From assembly GCA_017441945.1 (NCBI GenBank), contig JAFSBG010000007.1, positions 1 to 34,781 of the forward strand: a stretch of DNA of 34,781 bases, read 5' to 3'. Under the pieces are notes generated by a model that made no database searches, was not told the DNA's origin, and saw only the letters and a list, made by a program, of their open reading frames with translations. The stretch comes from Clostridia bacterium (GTDB taxonomy: Bacteria; Bacillota; Clostridia; Oscillospirales; Butyricicoccaceae). Positions 16,642 through 25,087 of the stretch are shown in pieces (position 1 is the first letter of the stretch; each line of letters starts with the position of its first letter). The position numbers and the translations under genes were made by a program.

Positions 16642-18423
16642 ATGGAATGGAAGATAGCGTTTTTAGCAGCTGTCGCAGTGCTCGCATTGGGCATTTTTGC
16701 GGCATATCGCCTGAGAAAGAGCAAAAGTAAGATTCTCAAGCCGTTCAACGTGCTTTTTGGAAGCGTATTTGTGGCAATTTTCTGCCTTACAATACCGGTT
16801 TATCTTGAAGAATTTGCCGGTGAAATGCTGAAATGGGTCAAGACTTTGCTGATGTCGTTTTATGGCACAGTAAAAATCTTCCTCGTCGACGGCGAAATGG
16901 AAATCATCAAGGCAAGTATACAGTCGGGCTGGCTTTATACAGTGCTGGCATCTGTGCTCTATGTAGTGGCACCTGCTCTCACATTCAGCATCGTGCTGTC
17001 ATTCTTTAAAAATCTTGCGGCATACAGACATTTTATGGCGAGCCGCTCCAAGGATATTTACGTATTTTCCTGCCTTTCCGAGCGCTCTTTCGCTCTGGCA
17101 AAGGACCTTATGGAAAACAGCAAGGAAAGAGCAGTGGTTTTCTGCTCGGTTGACGATGAAACCGATTCCAAGCTCAGGGAGCTTGCCGACGATATCGAGG
17201 CGATCTGCTTCAAGAAAAACATCGAATTTGTCAATTTCACACTTTCTTTCCTTAAATACAAGTTCAGAAACAGCGAAAAGCAGCTTCATTTCTTTGCAAT
17301 CAACGATGATGAATCTGAAAATATCTCGGCTGCCCTTGAACTCATTGAAAAATATAAAACAGAAGAAAATACACATCTTTATGTGTTCACAACAGGTATT
17401 TCGGGTGAACTTCAGCTTGCAGCGGTGAATAAGGGCAAGATGAAGGTCAGAAGAATCGACAGTGTTCGCTCGGTCATCAATCGTATTCTTTACGAAGAAG
17501 GTCCGAAGCTTTTTGAATCGGCTATCCTCAAGGAAAACGGCGAAAAGAAGATCACAGCCGTTATCGTCGGTTTGGGCGCTTACGGTATGGGTATGGTCAA
17601 GTCTCTTGCCTGGTATGGACAGATGTACGGCTATCAGATCGAAATCAACGGCTTCGACAAGGATGAGTTGGCTTATGACAAACTTTGCGTCGACTGCCCT
17701 GAAATGATGAGCGAAAAGTACAACGGCGTCTATGTCAAGGGCGAAGGCTGTTACTCCATCAATATCAATTCTGGCGTTGACATCGGCACAAAGAAGTTTG
17801 CCGATAGAATTTCTGCAATAAACGATGCAACTTATGTAATCGTTTCCCTCGGCAATGACGAAACAAATATTGAAACTGCGGCATATCTCCGTATGCTTTT
17901 TGAGCGCAACGGTGCAAAGCCTGTTATCCAGACTATCGTTTTTGACAGCGAAAAGAAGCGTGCTCTCACAGGCATAAAGAATTACCGCGGACAGAGCTAT
18001 AATATCGACTTTATCGGCGACCTTGAGTCCATTTACTCCGAAAAGGTCATCGTTGACTCCGAGCTTGAAAGAGATGCTCTTGAACGTCACCTCAAATGGG
18101 GCGCAGAGCAGGATTTCTGGGATTATGAATATAATTACCGCTCATCCATCGCAACAGCTATCCACTTCAAGGCGAGAAAGGCCTGCGGCATAGCCGGTAT
18201 GGAAAAGAAGACAGAAGAGCTTACGAAGGAAGAGCGTGACAATCTTGAGGCTCTCGAGCATATGAGATGGAATGTCTATATGCGCTCAGAAGGCTATGTA
18301 TTCTCTGGCTCACAGGACAAAAAGAGCCGTAATGACCTTGGTAAAATGCACCACGATCTTGTTGACTTTGAAAAGCTCGATGATGCAACAAAGCGTAAGG
18401 ATAGTAATGTAGGTGCGAGATAA
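16642..18423 (+). CDS. Membrane protein with TrkA-N-like Rossmann domains and C-terminal RyR domain
   Basis: The protein has 593 residues and starts after GGGAGGAA. Three or four hydrophobic segments lie in the first 125 residues. A first Rossmann-like unit begins at SKDIYVFSCLSERS (about residue 135). A second begins at AVIVGLGAYGMGM (about residue 311), with the GxGxxG dinucleotide-binding loop. The C-terminal about 70 residues contain EALEHMRWNVYMRSEGY, matching the conserved core of RyR domains (ExExRW...GW/Y). The order TM-Rossmann-Rossmann recalls RCK-gated potassium channels, but no TVGYG-type selectivity filter is present. Its position directly before three TIR genes suggests an NAD- or nucleotide-sensing membrane partner. 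RyR domains in bacteria are thought to bind nucleotide-derived ligands. Confidence 0.82.
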   Translation: MEWKIAFLAAVAVLALGIFAAYRLRKSKSKILKPFNVLFGSVFVAIFCLTIPVYLEEFAGEMLKWVKTLLMSFYGTVKIFLVDGEMEIIKASIQSGWLYTVLASVLYVVAPALTFSIVLSFFKNLAAYRHFMASRSKDIYVFSCLSERSFALAKDLMENSKERAVVFCSVDDETDSKLRELADDIEAICFKKNIEFVNFTLSFLKYKFRNSEKQLHFFAINDDESENISAALELIEKYKTEENTHLYVFTTGISGELQLAAVNKGKMKVRRIDSVRSVINRILYEEGPKLFESAILKENGEKKITAVIVGLGAYGMGMVKSLAWYGQMYGYQIEINGFDKDELAYDKLCVDCPEMMSEKYNGVYVKGEGCYSININSGVDIGTKKFADRISAINDATYVIVSLGNDETNIETAAYLRMLFERNGAKPVIQTIVFDSEKKRALTGIKNYRGQSYNIDFIGDLESIYSEKVIVDSELERDALERHLKWGAEQDFWDYEYNYRSSIATAIHFKARKACGIAGMEKKTEELTKEERDNLEALEHMRWNVYMRSEGYVFSGSQDKKSRNDLGKMHHDLVDFEKLDDATKRKDSNVGAR

Positions 18424-18424
18424 G

Positions 18425-20014
18425 ATGGAAAAAGACGTATCTTTTATCGACATAAAAGATGTTTTCATAAGCTATAAATCAGAAGATTATGATGTGGCAA
18501 GAAGTGTTAGAGTCTATCTTGAAAATCTTGCTTTCAAGGTATGGATGGCGCCTGAAGATATTCCGGGCAGCAGCAATTATGCCCAAGCCATTCCGATAGG
18601 TATTGAAAACTGCAAGGTTTTCGTGCTTATCCTGACAGAAAAAGTTCAGACTTTAAAATGGGTTTTACGCGAGCTGAAAAGAGCTATTGAAGAAGAAAAG
18701 GTCATCGTACCATTTATGGTGGAAGAGTGTAAGCTTAATGATGAATTCGCTTTTATGTTGCAAGGCATCAATATCATTCACGCTTATGAAGATATGAGAG
18801 CAGCGCTCAACAGGCTGCAGGTGATGATATCTATGCAGCCGGGCATACGCAGACTTCATCCTGTGGCAAAGAAGATTCTGGATAATGCGAGAAAAAATAA
18901 GACTATGCTTCCAGATACAGGTCCGGATTTTTATGCCCTCGGTATTATAGGTGAAAAAGAGCAGATAGAATACTGCATCGAAAACTTTAATAAGGTGGAT
19001 ATGAAAAATCCTGCCACATCTATGAAGGATAAAACCAATGCCTTCAGGCTGATAAGATGGGCGGCAGGCAAGGACGACCCTGAAGCCATGTTTCTTTACG
19101 GCAAGCTGATGGTCGACGGTCTTGTGCCAACTCGCGGCGGCAGTTTCAAGTATATGGGACGAAAATATCTCTATGAAGCCGCACTTGAAGGCCATGAAAA
19201 GGCGAGAAAATGTCTCGATAATAACTGTGAAATAGAATACCTCAAACAGTTTGTTTTTGACAAGCCAATGCCGGCGCCTGCGCCTTTGCGAGACAATGAC
19301 AACTGGCGTATTTCGCTTAAGCATACCAGAAAAGATATGCCTGTTTCAGCGCAGCTTGAATTTAACGGCAGTATAAATATTCTCCGCCTGAAAGTCAGAG
19401 TGAATGTGTCTGCTGTTGAAAAGAATTCGGAAGATGAAAAAGAATTCCGCGCTGTTGTGACAGCCGGTTTCCAGCAGTGGGAAATGGCATGTTCTGTTTT
19501 CGGAAATCAGACATTGCTTGTGCATGTCGATGTGGAGTTTACAGAGGATGAAAAAACTTCTGTCTGCATCAGACCTATGCTTGCCTATGGTCAAAAAATG
19601 AAACTTCTTCCGTTGGTCACAGACCTTACAGAAACTCTCGCGCAGGCAAGGGCAGAAGGACGCCACTCGGTGACGATATTCAATAAGAAAAAATGGTCGC
19701 TCAGCGGAGGAAAGACGATTTATCTCGATAATTCCACGAGCGATATCTTCGATAACGAAACAATTATGAAAGCCATCAAGTATGAGTTTGGTCACATTCT
19801 CGGACTTGGTGATATAAAAAATATTCCGAAAGGCACATACATGGACCTCGATCCATATTACATTGATGACGGGGTATATGACCTCGTGATGTGCGGCAAG
19901 GACGGCATTATCAGCAATAATGATATAGAAATGGTGCTGCTTGCTCTTTCGGAGGATAAACTGCAGGAATACTGTGGTGAAAACGTTTCAAAGGCATTGG
20001 GACGTGGAAATTAA
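18425..20014 (+). CDS. TIR - Sel1-like - decayed metzincin-like protein (first TIR paralog)
   Basis: The protein has 529 residues. ATG 18425 is one base after the upstream stop codon; an in-frame GTG at 18413 is less likely. The TIR domain (residues 12-130) has DVFISYKS, the BB-loop region WMAPEDI and the NADase glutamate E83 in KWVLRE. A Sel1/TPR-like helical part (about 195-275) follows. The C-terminal domain has Y453-EFGHILGLGD463, a HExxHxxGxxD zinc site whose first His is Tyr. There is a Met-turn-like LVMCG downstream and the closing tail SKALGRGN. The TIR is predicted active as an NAD hydrolase, while the peptidase part is predicted inactive or weakened. No signal peptide or TM segment is present. 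Confidence 0.85.
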   Translation: MEKDVSFIDIKDVFISYKSEDYDVARSVRVYLENLAFKVWMAPEDIPGSSNYAQAIPIGIENCKVFVLILTEKVQTLKWVLRELKRAIEEEKVIVPFMVEECKLNDEFAFMLQGINIIHAYEDMRAALNRLQVMISMQPGIRRLHPVAKKILDNARKNKTMLPDTGPDFYALGIIGEKEQIEYCIENFNKVDMKNPATSMKDKTNAFRLIRWAAGKDDPEAMFLYGKLMVDGLVPTRGGSFKYMGRKYLYEAALEGHEKARKCLDNNCEIEYLKQFVFDKPMPAPAPLRDNDNWRISLKHTRKDMPVSAQLEFNGSINILRLKVRVNVSAVEKNSEDEKEFRAVVTAGFQQWEMACSVFGNQTLLVHVDVEFTEDEKTSVCIRPMLAYGQKMKLLPLVTDLTETLAQARAEGRHSVTIFNKKKWSLSGGKTIYLDNSTSDIFDNETIMKAIKYEFGHILGLGDIKNIPKGTYMDLDPYYIDDGVYDLVMCGKDGIISNNDIEMVLLALSEDKLQEYCGENVSKALGRGN

Positions 20015-20026
20015 GGGGGAAGCTCC

Positions 20027-21604
20027 ATGAAGGACATTTTTATAAGCTATAAATCTGATGAATATAATATTGCAAAATGGGTGCGTGATTACCTTATCAA
20101 GTGTGGCCTTTCCGTATGGATGGCGCCTGAAGATATAGGCGGCGGTGAAAATTACGCATCGTCTATTCCTGTTGCCATCGAAAACTGCAAGGTGTTTGTG
20201 CTCATTCTTTCTGAGGCTGCTCAAAAATCCAGATGGGTGCCTCGTGAGCTCGATCAGGCTATAAATGATGATAAGGTCATCATGCCGTTTATGATCAAAA
20301 AGTGCGAACTCAATAAGGATTTCAAGTTCTATCTTACAAATGTACAGTGCTATCCTGCATACGAAGATATGCCGGGTCAGCTTATGGAGATGACACGCAA
20401 AATACTGGCAACTCCGGGCATTACTGTGAATAAGCCTGAGGAAAAGAAAATCGTTCCAAAGACAGCCCAGCCAAAGCCTCCGGCAAAATCCGAGCCTGAT
20501 TTTCCGGGTATGAGATTTAAAAGTGAAGGCGAAAAGCTTCGCTATGCCGTTGAGGAAAGCACAAGACTTTATGACAATCCTGAGGCGACTATTGAGGATA
20601 AAAACCGCGCTTTCGAGCTTCTCGAATGGGCGGCAAGAAAGGGCGACCCTGAGGGCTGTTTCCGCTTCGGTGCCCGTCTTGTCAACGGCAAGATAAGACT
20701 CAAGGATATCGACTCAAAAGAGCGCGGAATGTTCTATATCGACAGAGCAGCCTATCTTGGTCACAAGGGTGCCCGTGCTGCAATGGATAAATATTGTAAA
20801 CTTCTGTACGAAAAAAATGTAGGTTCAAAAATACAGAAGCAGGCTCCTGCACCACTGCGTGATTTCAATAACTGGCCTATAAAAATCAAGTATAAAGGTA
20901 AACTTATGCCTGTGCAGGCAGAGCTTGTGTTTCAGGACAATCAGAATGTGCTTTTCATCGACGTAAAAGCAAATATTTTGATTACAGATGACGAGGCTGT
21001 CGACAGAGAACATCTCAAAATCGCCATTGAAAACGGATTCAGAGCGTGGGAAGGCGTATACACAGTATTCGGCGGACAGGAACTTATGGTCATTGTAAAT
21101 GTCCACTTCAGCGATTTTGCAATCTTGGGACATATAAACATAAGCTCCATGAAGAACAATGCAATGAAGGGCGCTATCAAAATAGCTGCAGCAAGAGGCC
21201 ACGAATGGCAGAACAAGCTTTCCGATATGGCGAATACAAGCTCATCATTCACTACATTTGGCATGAGCAAATGGTCGATGCGCAGCGGCAAGAATATCTT
21301 TTTAGACAATCCTACAGGCCGCTTTGACAATTATGATACAATAACAAGATCTGTGCGCTATGAATTCGGTACGATTCTCGGTCTTGGATATATAAGTAAT
21401 GTTCCGAAAGGCACATATCCTGAGCTTGACCCGTATTACATAGAAAACGGCAGATATAACCTGATTATGAGCAACGGCCGTGGCGCAATTTCCAATAACG
21501 ACATCGAAATGATAGTCCTTGCGCTGGCTGAAAATGAGATGCAGTATTATTTTGAGGACGAGCAGGGACATAAGCCGTCCAAAGCCCTCGGCAAGGGAAA
21601 TTAA
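20027..21604 (+). CDS. TIR - Sel1-like - degenerate metzincin-like protein (second TIR paralog)
   Basis: The protein has 525 residues; AAGGGGG lies before ATG 20027, 12 bases after the previous stop. The TIR domain begins at residue 1 (MKDIFISYKS) with WMAPEDI and catalytic glutamate E74 in RWVPRE. A Pro/Lys-rich linker (about 140-160), a Sel1-like region and the same C-terminal domain follow. Here the zinc site reads Y445-EFGTILGLGY455, so all three metal ligands are lost while the surrounding fold residues remain. The tail is SKALGKGN. It is closely related to the preceding gene, including a shared 14-base identity ATAAGCTATAAATC near the start. Predicted role: cytosolic TIR effector or scaffold whose peptidase fold has become a binding module. 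Confidence 0.85.
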   Translation: MKDIFISYKSDEYNIAKWVRDYLIKCGLSVWMAPEDIGGGENYASSIPVAIENCKVFVLILSEAAQKSRWVPRELDQAINDDKVIMPFMIKKCELNKDFKFYLTNVQCYPAYEDMPGQLMEMTRKILATPGITVNKPEEKKIVPKTAQPKPPAKSEPDFPGMRFKSEGEKLRYAVEESTRLYDNPEATIEDKNRAFELLEWAARKGDPEGCFRFGARLVNGKIRLKDIDSKERGMFYIDRAAYLGHKGARAAMDKYCKLLYEKNVGSKIQKQAPAPLRDFNNWPIKIKYKGKLMPVQAELVFQDNQNVLFIDVKANILITDDEAVDREHLKIAIENGFRAWEGVYTVFGGQELMVIVNVHFSDFAILGHINISSMKNNAMKGAIKIAAARGHEWQNKLSDMANTSSSFTTFGMSKWSMRSGKNIFLDNPTGRFDNYDTITRSVRYEFGTILGLGYISNVPKGTYPELDPYYIENGRYNLIMSNGRGAISNNDIEMIVLALAENEMQYYFEDEQGHKPSKALGKGN

Positions 21605-21616
21605 GGAGGTCACTCC

Positions 21617-23482
21617 ATGAAAGATATATTTATAAGCTATAAATCAGAGGATATTGAAAAAGCCCGCGCTGTGCGCGACCATCTTGAAAGCGAAGGTCTT
21701 TCTGTATGGATGGCGCCCGACAGCATTACGGGCGGCGCAAGCTATGCGGCAGAAATTCCGCCTGCAATTGACGGTGCAAAAGTGTTCCTCCTTGTATTTA
21801 CAAAAAATACCCAAAACTCAAAATGGGTTTCCCGTGAGCTTGACAGAGCTATAAATGGCAATAAGATTATCATTCCGCTTATGTTGGATGACTGTCTTCT
21901 CAACGATGAGTTCAGCTTTTATCTCACCAATGTTCAGCGCTATCCTGCCTTTGAAAATTACGATAAGTCGCTGAAAAAGATGACCGATGAGATAAAGAGA
22001 TATATCGCTCCACAGGGGCAGGAAGCAAAGACCGAAATCAAAAAGGTAGAAATTCCGAAACCACCAAAGCCAAAGAAACCTAAAAAGCCGGGAAATGTTA
22101 AAAAGATAGGCATGGCGATTCTCGGTATTATCCTCGCGGTGATTGTCTGCTCATTTGTCGTAAGTAAGCTGAGCAGTATTGAAATCGCGGGAGAAACCTT
22201 CAAAAAGGACGAAAGAAGTGTTTACTTCTATAAAAAGGACATCTCCACCGAAGATTTGAATAAAATCGCGACGATGAAGGAATTGCGCAGCATAGACTTT
22301 GAACAATGCAAAATAAATGCCGTCCACATCGGTAAAATTACAGGAGAAAATGCCTACGCAATCTCTTTCAGAGACTGCAACCTGACAAAGGAACAGCTTT
22401 CCTCGCTGGATTTCACGGGCAACAGCCTTAACAGAATTGAGCTTTCAGGTTGTCAGCTCGATTCGCTCGACCTTATAAAAGGTCAGGAGAAACTATCGAC
22501 TCTTATTATCAATAATACAGATGTAAGTGATATTTCCATTCTGAAATCCTTCACTAAGCTTGGAAACTTCGAGGCAAGCAACTGTAAGATAACCGACATT
22601 TCCCCTCTTGCGGAATGCAAGGAGCTGATGAATATCGTTCTTGATAACAATGGTATTGAAACACTTGAGCCACTTGGAAATCTCAGTCTTAATAATGTGT
22701 ATGTGAGTGGAAACAAGCTTAAAAATCTGAATGGGCTTGAGAAAAGCATTTATCTTATGGGAATTATGGCAAATGACAACCAGATAGAAAATATCGATGG
22801 CCTTGTCAATGCAACACAGCTCTTTAATGTCGCACTCAACAATAACAAAATCAGTGATATTTCTCTTCTTGAAAAGTCGGCTGAAAAACTCATACAGGTA
22901 TGCCTTGCAGGAAATGATATCGAGGATGCAAGCTGTCTTGAAAAGGGCAGTAATATTGATTATCTCAGCCTTGCCGACAATAAAATTGTCGATATTTCCT
23001 GGCTCAGCAATCTGAAAAGCCTTGAAGGGCTTGATATATCGCGCAATATGATTGAAGGGAATATCAGCCTTGAGGGGCTGAATGGGCTTAAATATATCAT
23101 TGCGTCAGGCAATAAAATCAGCGGCATAAAGGGCAAACTTACAAGTGATAATTATGCAGTAGCCGCCTTTGATGGCACAGAAATGGAAGATTTTGACCTT
23201 GAATACACAGGAAATTATAAAATGCTGCTACTCAATGACACGAAGCTTTCGGATTACGATATGCTCTATAAGTCAAAGGGTAATCTTACTCTTGATTACA
23301 GCGAAAAGCTTGATCTGGATAAGCTGAAAGCTGCCGGCTACAACAAGATAGTTTTCATAGGTGTACCGCTGGATAAGCAGGTTGCCGTAAAGGAAAAGCT
23401 CAGCTCGGTTTATCTGGAATTTGTCGATAAAATGGAATACGAAGCAGACAAACTCATACCTGATTCTTTAAAAGGTATATAA
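21617..23482 (+). CDS. TIR - transmembrane - leucine-rich-repeat protein
   Basis: The protein has 621 residues; AAGGAGG lies before ATG. The TIR domain (residues 1-130) has FISYKS, WMAPDSI and E74 in KWVSRE. A basic linker of Lys and Pro (145-163) precedes one membrane segment (165-184, AILGIILAVIVCSFVV). About 400 residues of leucine-rich repeats of the 20-24-residue type follow (for example LIINNTDVSDISIL, IVLDNNGIETLEPL, LSLADNKIVDISWL). The basic linker before the membrane segment predicts TIR inside and LRR outside. Those are the parts of a Toll-like receptor in reverse order. It ends in LIPDSLKGI and lacks the ALGKGN tail of its neighbours. A surface sensor signalling through an intracellular NADase is the simplest reading, but ligand and activity are unknown. 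Confidence 0.88.
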   Translation: MKDIFISYKSEDIEKARAVRDHLESEGLSVWMAPDSITGGASYAAEIPPAIDGAKVFLLVFTKNTQNSKWVSRELDRAINGNKIIIPLMLDDCLLNDEFSFYLTNVQRYPAFENYDKSLKKMTDEIKRYIAPQGQEAKTEIKKVEIPKPPKPKKPKKPGNVKKIGMAILGIILAVIVCSFVVSKLSSIEIAGETFKKDERSVYFYKKDISTEDLNKIATMKELRSIDFEQCKINAVHIGKITGENAYAISFRDCNLTKEQLSSLDFTGNSLNRIELSGCQLDSLDLIKGQEKLSTLIINNTDVSDISILKSFTKLGNFEASNCKITDISPLAECKELMNIVLDNNGIETLEPLGNLSLNNVYVSGNKLKNLNGLEKSIYLMGIMANDNQIENIDGLVNATQLFNVALNNNKISDISLLEKSAEKLIQVCLAGNDIEDASCLEKGSNIDYLSLADNKIVDISWLSNLKSLEGLDISRNMIEGNISLEGLNGLKYIIASGNKISGIKGKLTSDNYAVAAFDGTEMEDFDLEYTGNYKMLLLNDTKLSDYDMLYKSKGNLTLDYSEKLDLDKLKAAGYNKIVFIGVPLDKQVAVKEKLSSVYLEFVDKMEYEADKLIPDSLKGI

Positions 23483-23497
23483 TAGTAAGGTGTAACT

Positions 23498-24616
23498 ATG
23501 GAAAATAAACTGGAATTGCTGGAAAAGGCAAAACTCAGCTATAAAGAGGGTATAGACCTTTATTTTGCCGAAGATGCAGACGATGAACAGAAGACAGAAG
23601 GTTTCAGAAAGATCAAATGGGCGGCTCTTGCCCATTATCCTGCCGCAATGTATGTCTATGGTGTGCTTCTTGTCAGCGGCAGAGAAGGCCTTGATACGCC
23701 TGACCGCATCGATAAAGGTCTCGGATATATCTGGACAGCCGAAAGAAAGGGCATTAAAAGAGGAAGAAAGTTCCTTGATGACTATTGCAAAACACGCTAT
23801 AATTCCGCATTTGCCCGCAAACTCAAGACCATTCCACCTATGCCGCTCGTCGGCTTTGACGGCAAGCCTATAAAAATCAACCGCGTCAGCAAGCTGACTC
23901 CTATCGATGTCAAGCTCGACTACATAAATGGCGAAAATATTCTCAACATCGGTGCAAATCTTGAGTTTGTGCCGACAGAAACTCAGCTTCCTGACGAAGC
24001 AGGCTTCTATGATGCTGTAATCCGCGGTATCAAGGCGTGGGAAGGGGATTATATCGTCTTTGGCGGTCAGAAACTTAAAGTAAAGGTGAATATCTCCACG
24101 GAGGACCGTCTTTTTGACAAGATTTACATAATGCCAGTAACAAATGATGTCAGCGATATGGCATCGAAAGTTGCCGATTTAATGGGCGGTCAGCGCAAGG
24201 AGCGAGTGCAGTCTGTCATAAAGCACAAGCGCTCGGTTGCAGGCATCGGCATAAGAAAATGGACTGTACGCTCTCGCAAAATGGTGCTCATCCAGAGCGA
24301 CAACGGCAGATTTGATGATTTTGACGAGATAACAAGCGTTGCAAAGCACGAATTCGGCCATGTACTCGGTCTGGGAGACCTTTATCAGAGCAAGGTTGAC
24401 GGATTCCCTGGTGTGCCAAAGGGCACATACAAGGAGCTTGATGCATATTACATCAACAACAAGTTCTATAATCTCGTAATGTGCGATGAGCACGGAATAA
24501 TTTCAAACAACGATATCGAAATGGTTGTGCTGGCATTCCAGAATAACGAAATGCAGCATTATCAGCAGACACCGCTCAAGGGTGTTATTTCCAGAGCATT
24601 GGGAAAGGGGAACTAA
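23498..24616 (+). CDS. Sel1-like - metzincin-type zinc metalloprotease (no TIR)
   Basis: The protein has 372 residues; TAAGGTG lies before ATG. It aligns over its whole length with the C-terminal two thirds of the first two TIR paralogs. It begins with a Sel1-like region (WAALAHYPAAMYVYG, residues 41-55). The zinc site is complete: H284-EFGHVLGLGD294, the HExxHxxGxxD pattern used by snapalysin-like metzincins, with a Met-turn at M328 in NLVMCDE. No signal peptide is seen, so it should act in the cytosol or be exported by the local machine. The closing tail is SRALGKGN. It may cleave its TIR relatives or another partner, which would make it an activator or a separate toxin. Confidence 0.85.
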   Translation: MENKLELLEKAKLSYKEGIDLYFAEDADDEQKTEGFRKIKWAALAHYPAAMYVYGVLLVSGREGLDTPDRIDKGLGYIWTAERKGIKRGRKFLDDYCKTRYNSAFARKLKTIPPMPLVGFDGKPIKINRVSKLTPIDVKLDYINGENILNIGANLEFVPTETQLPDEAGFYDAVIRGIKAWEGDYIVFGGQKLKVKVNISTEDRLFDKIYIMPVTNDVSDMASKVADLMGGQRKERVQSVIKHKRSVAGIGIRKWTVRSRKMVLIQSDNGRFDDFDEITSVAKHEFGHVLGLGDLYQSKVDGFPGVPKGTYKELDAYYINNKFYNLVMCDEHGIISNNDIEMVVLAFQNNEMQHYQQTPLKGVISRALGKGN

Positions 24617-24617
24617 A

Positions 24618-25079
24618 ATGGAAAAAATGAAGAATTATTCGGAAGAATTCAAGTTTAAGTTTGAACGTTTCATGACAGGCTGTGATTCTCTTGAAGAAGC
24701 GCACCTCTGGGACAAGGAAGCTTTCGGCGAAATGGATGTCTATTATACAAATGAGCTTGTAAGCATTGCTATCCGCCTTATCTCATCCGACGGCAGATTC
24801 TCAGGCGGTGAAGCTCAGTTTATGGAGGATATGTTTGGCTTTGAATGTACTCCAAGCCAGCTTGAGGACATCTATGAAAATTGCGAAGACAATCTTGAAA
24901 CAATGTTTGATGAAGGTTCTGCAAATGGCTTCACACTCATGAAGAATATCAATGAAAAGCTTGCTGATGCATACAAGGAGCTTGTTGCTCTCGTATGCGA
25001 AATCGTTATGGAGGCTGATGGCAGCGTTGTCAAGGCTGAAATGGCTGTTGCGGAGAAAATTAAAGCTGCTGTAAAGTAG
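24618..25079 (+). CDS. TerB-like acidic protein
   Basis: The protein has 153 residues, starting at ATG 24618 eight bases after AAGGGG; an upstream in-frame ATG at 24525 would lie deep inside the previous gene. Two half-domains each carry the TerB-type DG...E pattern: IAIRLISSDGRFSGGE (D58, E65) and EIVMEADGSVVKAE (D134, E141). TerB-like domains are known from tellurite-resistance and Ter-type stress and defence clusters, often beside membrane and vWA proteins. Its position one base after the metalloprotease stop suggests translational coupling. Function beyond the fold is unknown. Confidence 0.75.
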   Translation: MEKMKNYSEEFKFKFERFMTGCDSLEEAHLWDKEAFGEMDVYYTNELVSIAIRLISSDGRFSGGEAQFMEDMFGFECTPSQLEDIYENCEDNLETMFDEGSANGFTLMKNINEKLADAYKELVALVCEIVMEADGSVVKAEMAVAEKIKAAVK

Positions 25080-25087
25080 GTGATTTT

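Noticed and set aside
16642..18423. A potassium channel with RCK domains
   Set aside because: There is no pore helix or TVGYG-type filter between the membrane segments.
24525..24617. Upstream ATG for the TerB-like gene
   Set aside because: It lies within the metalloprotease gene, adds unrelated residues and has no ribosome binding site, while ATG 24618 has AAGGGG at good spacing.
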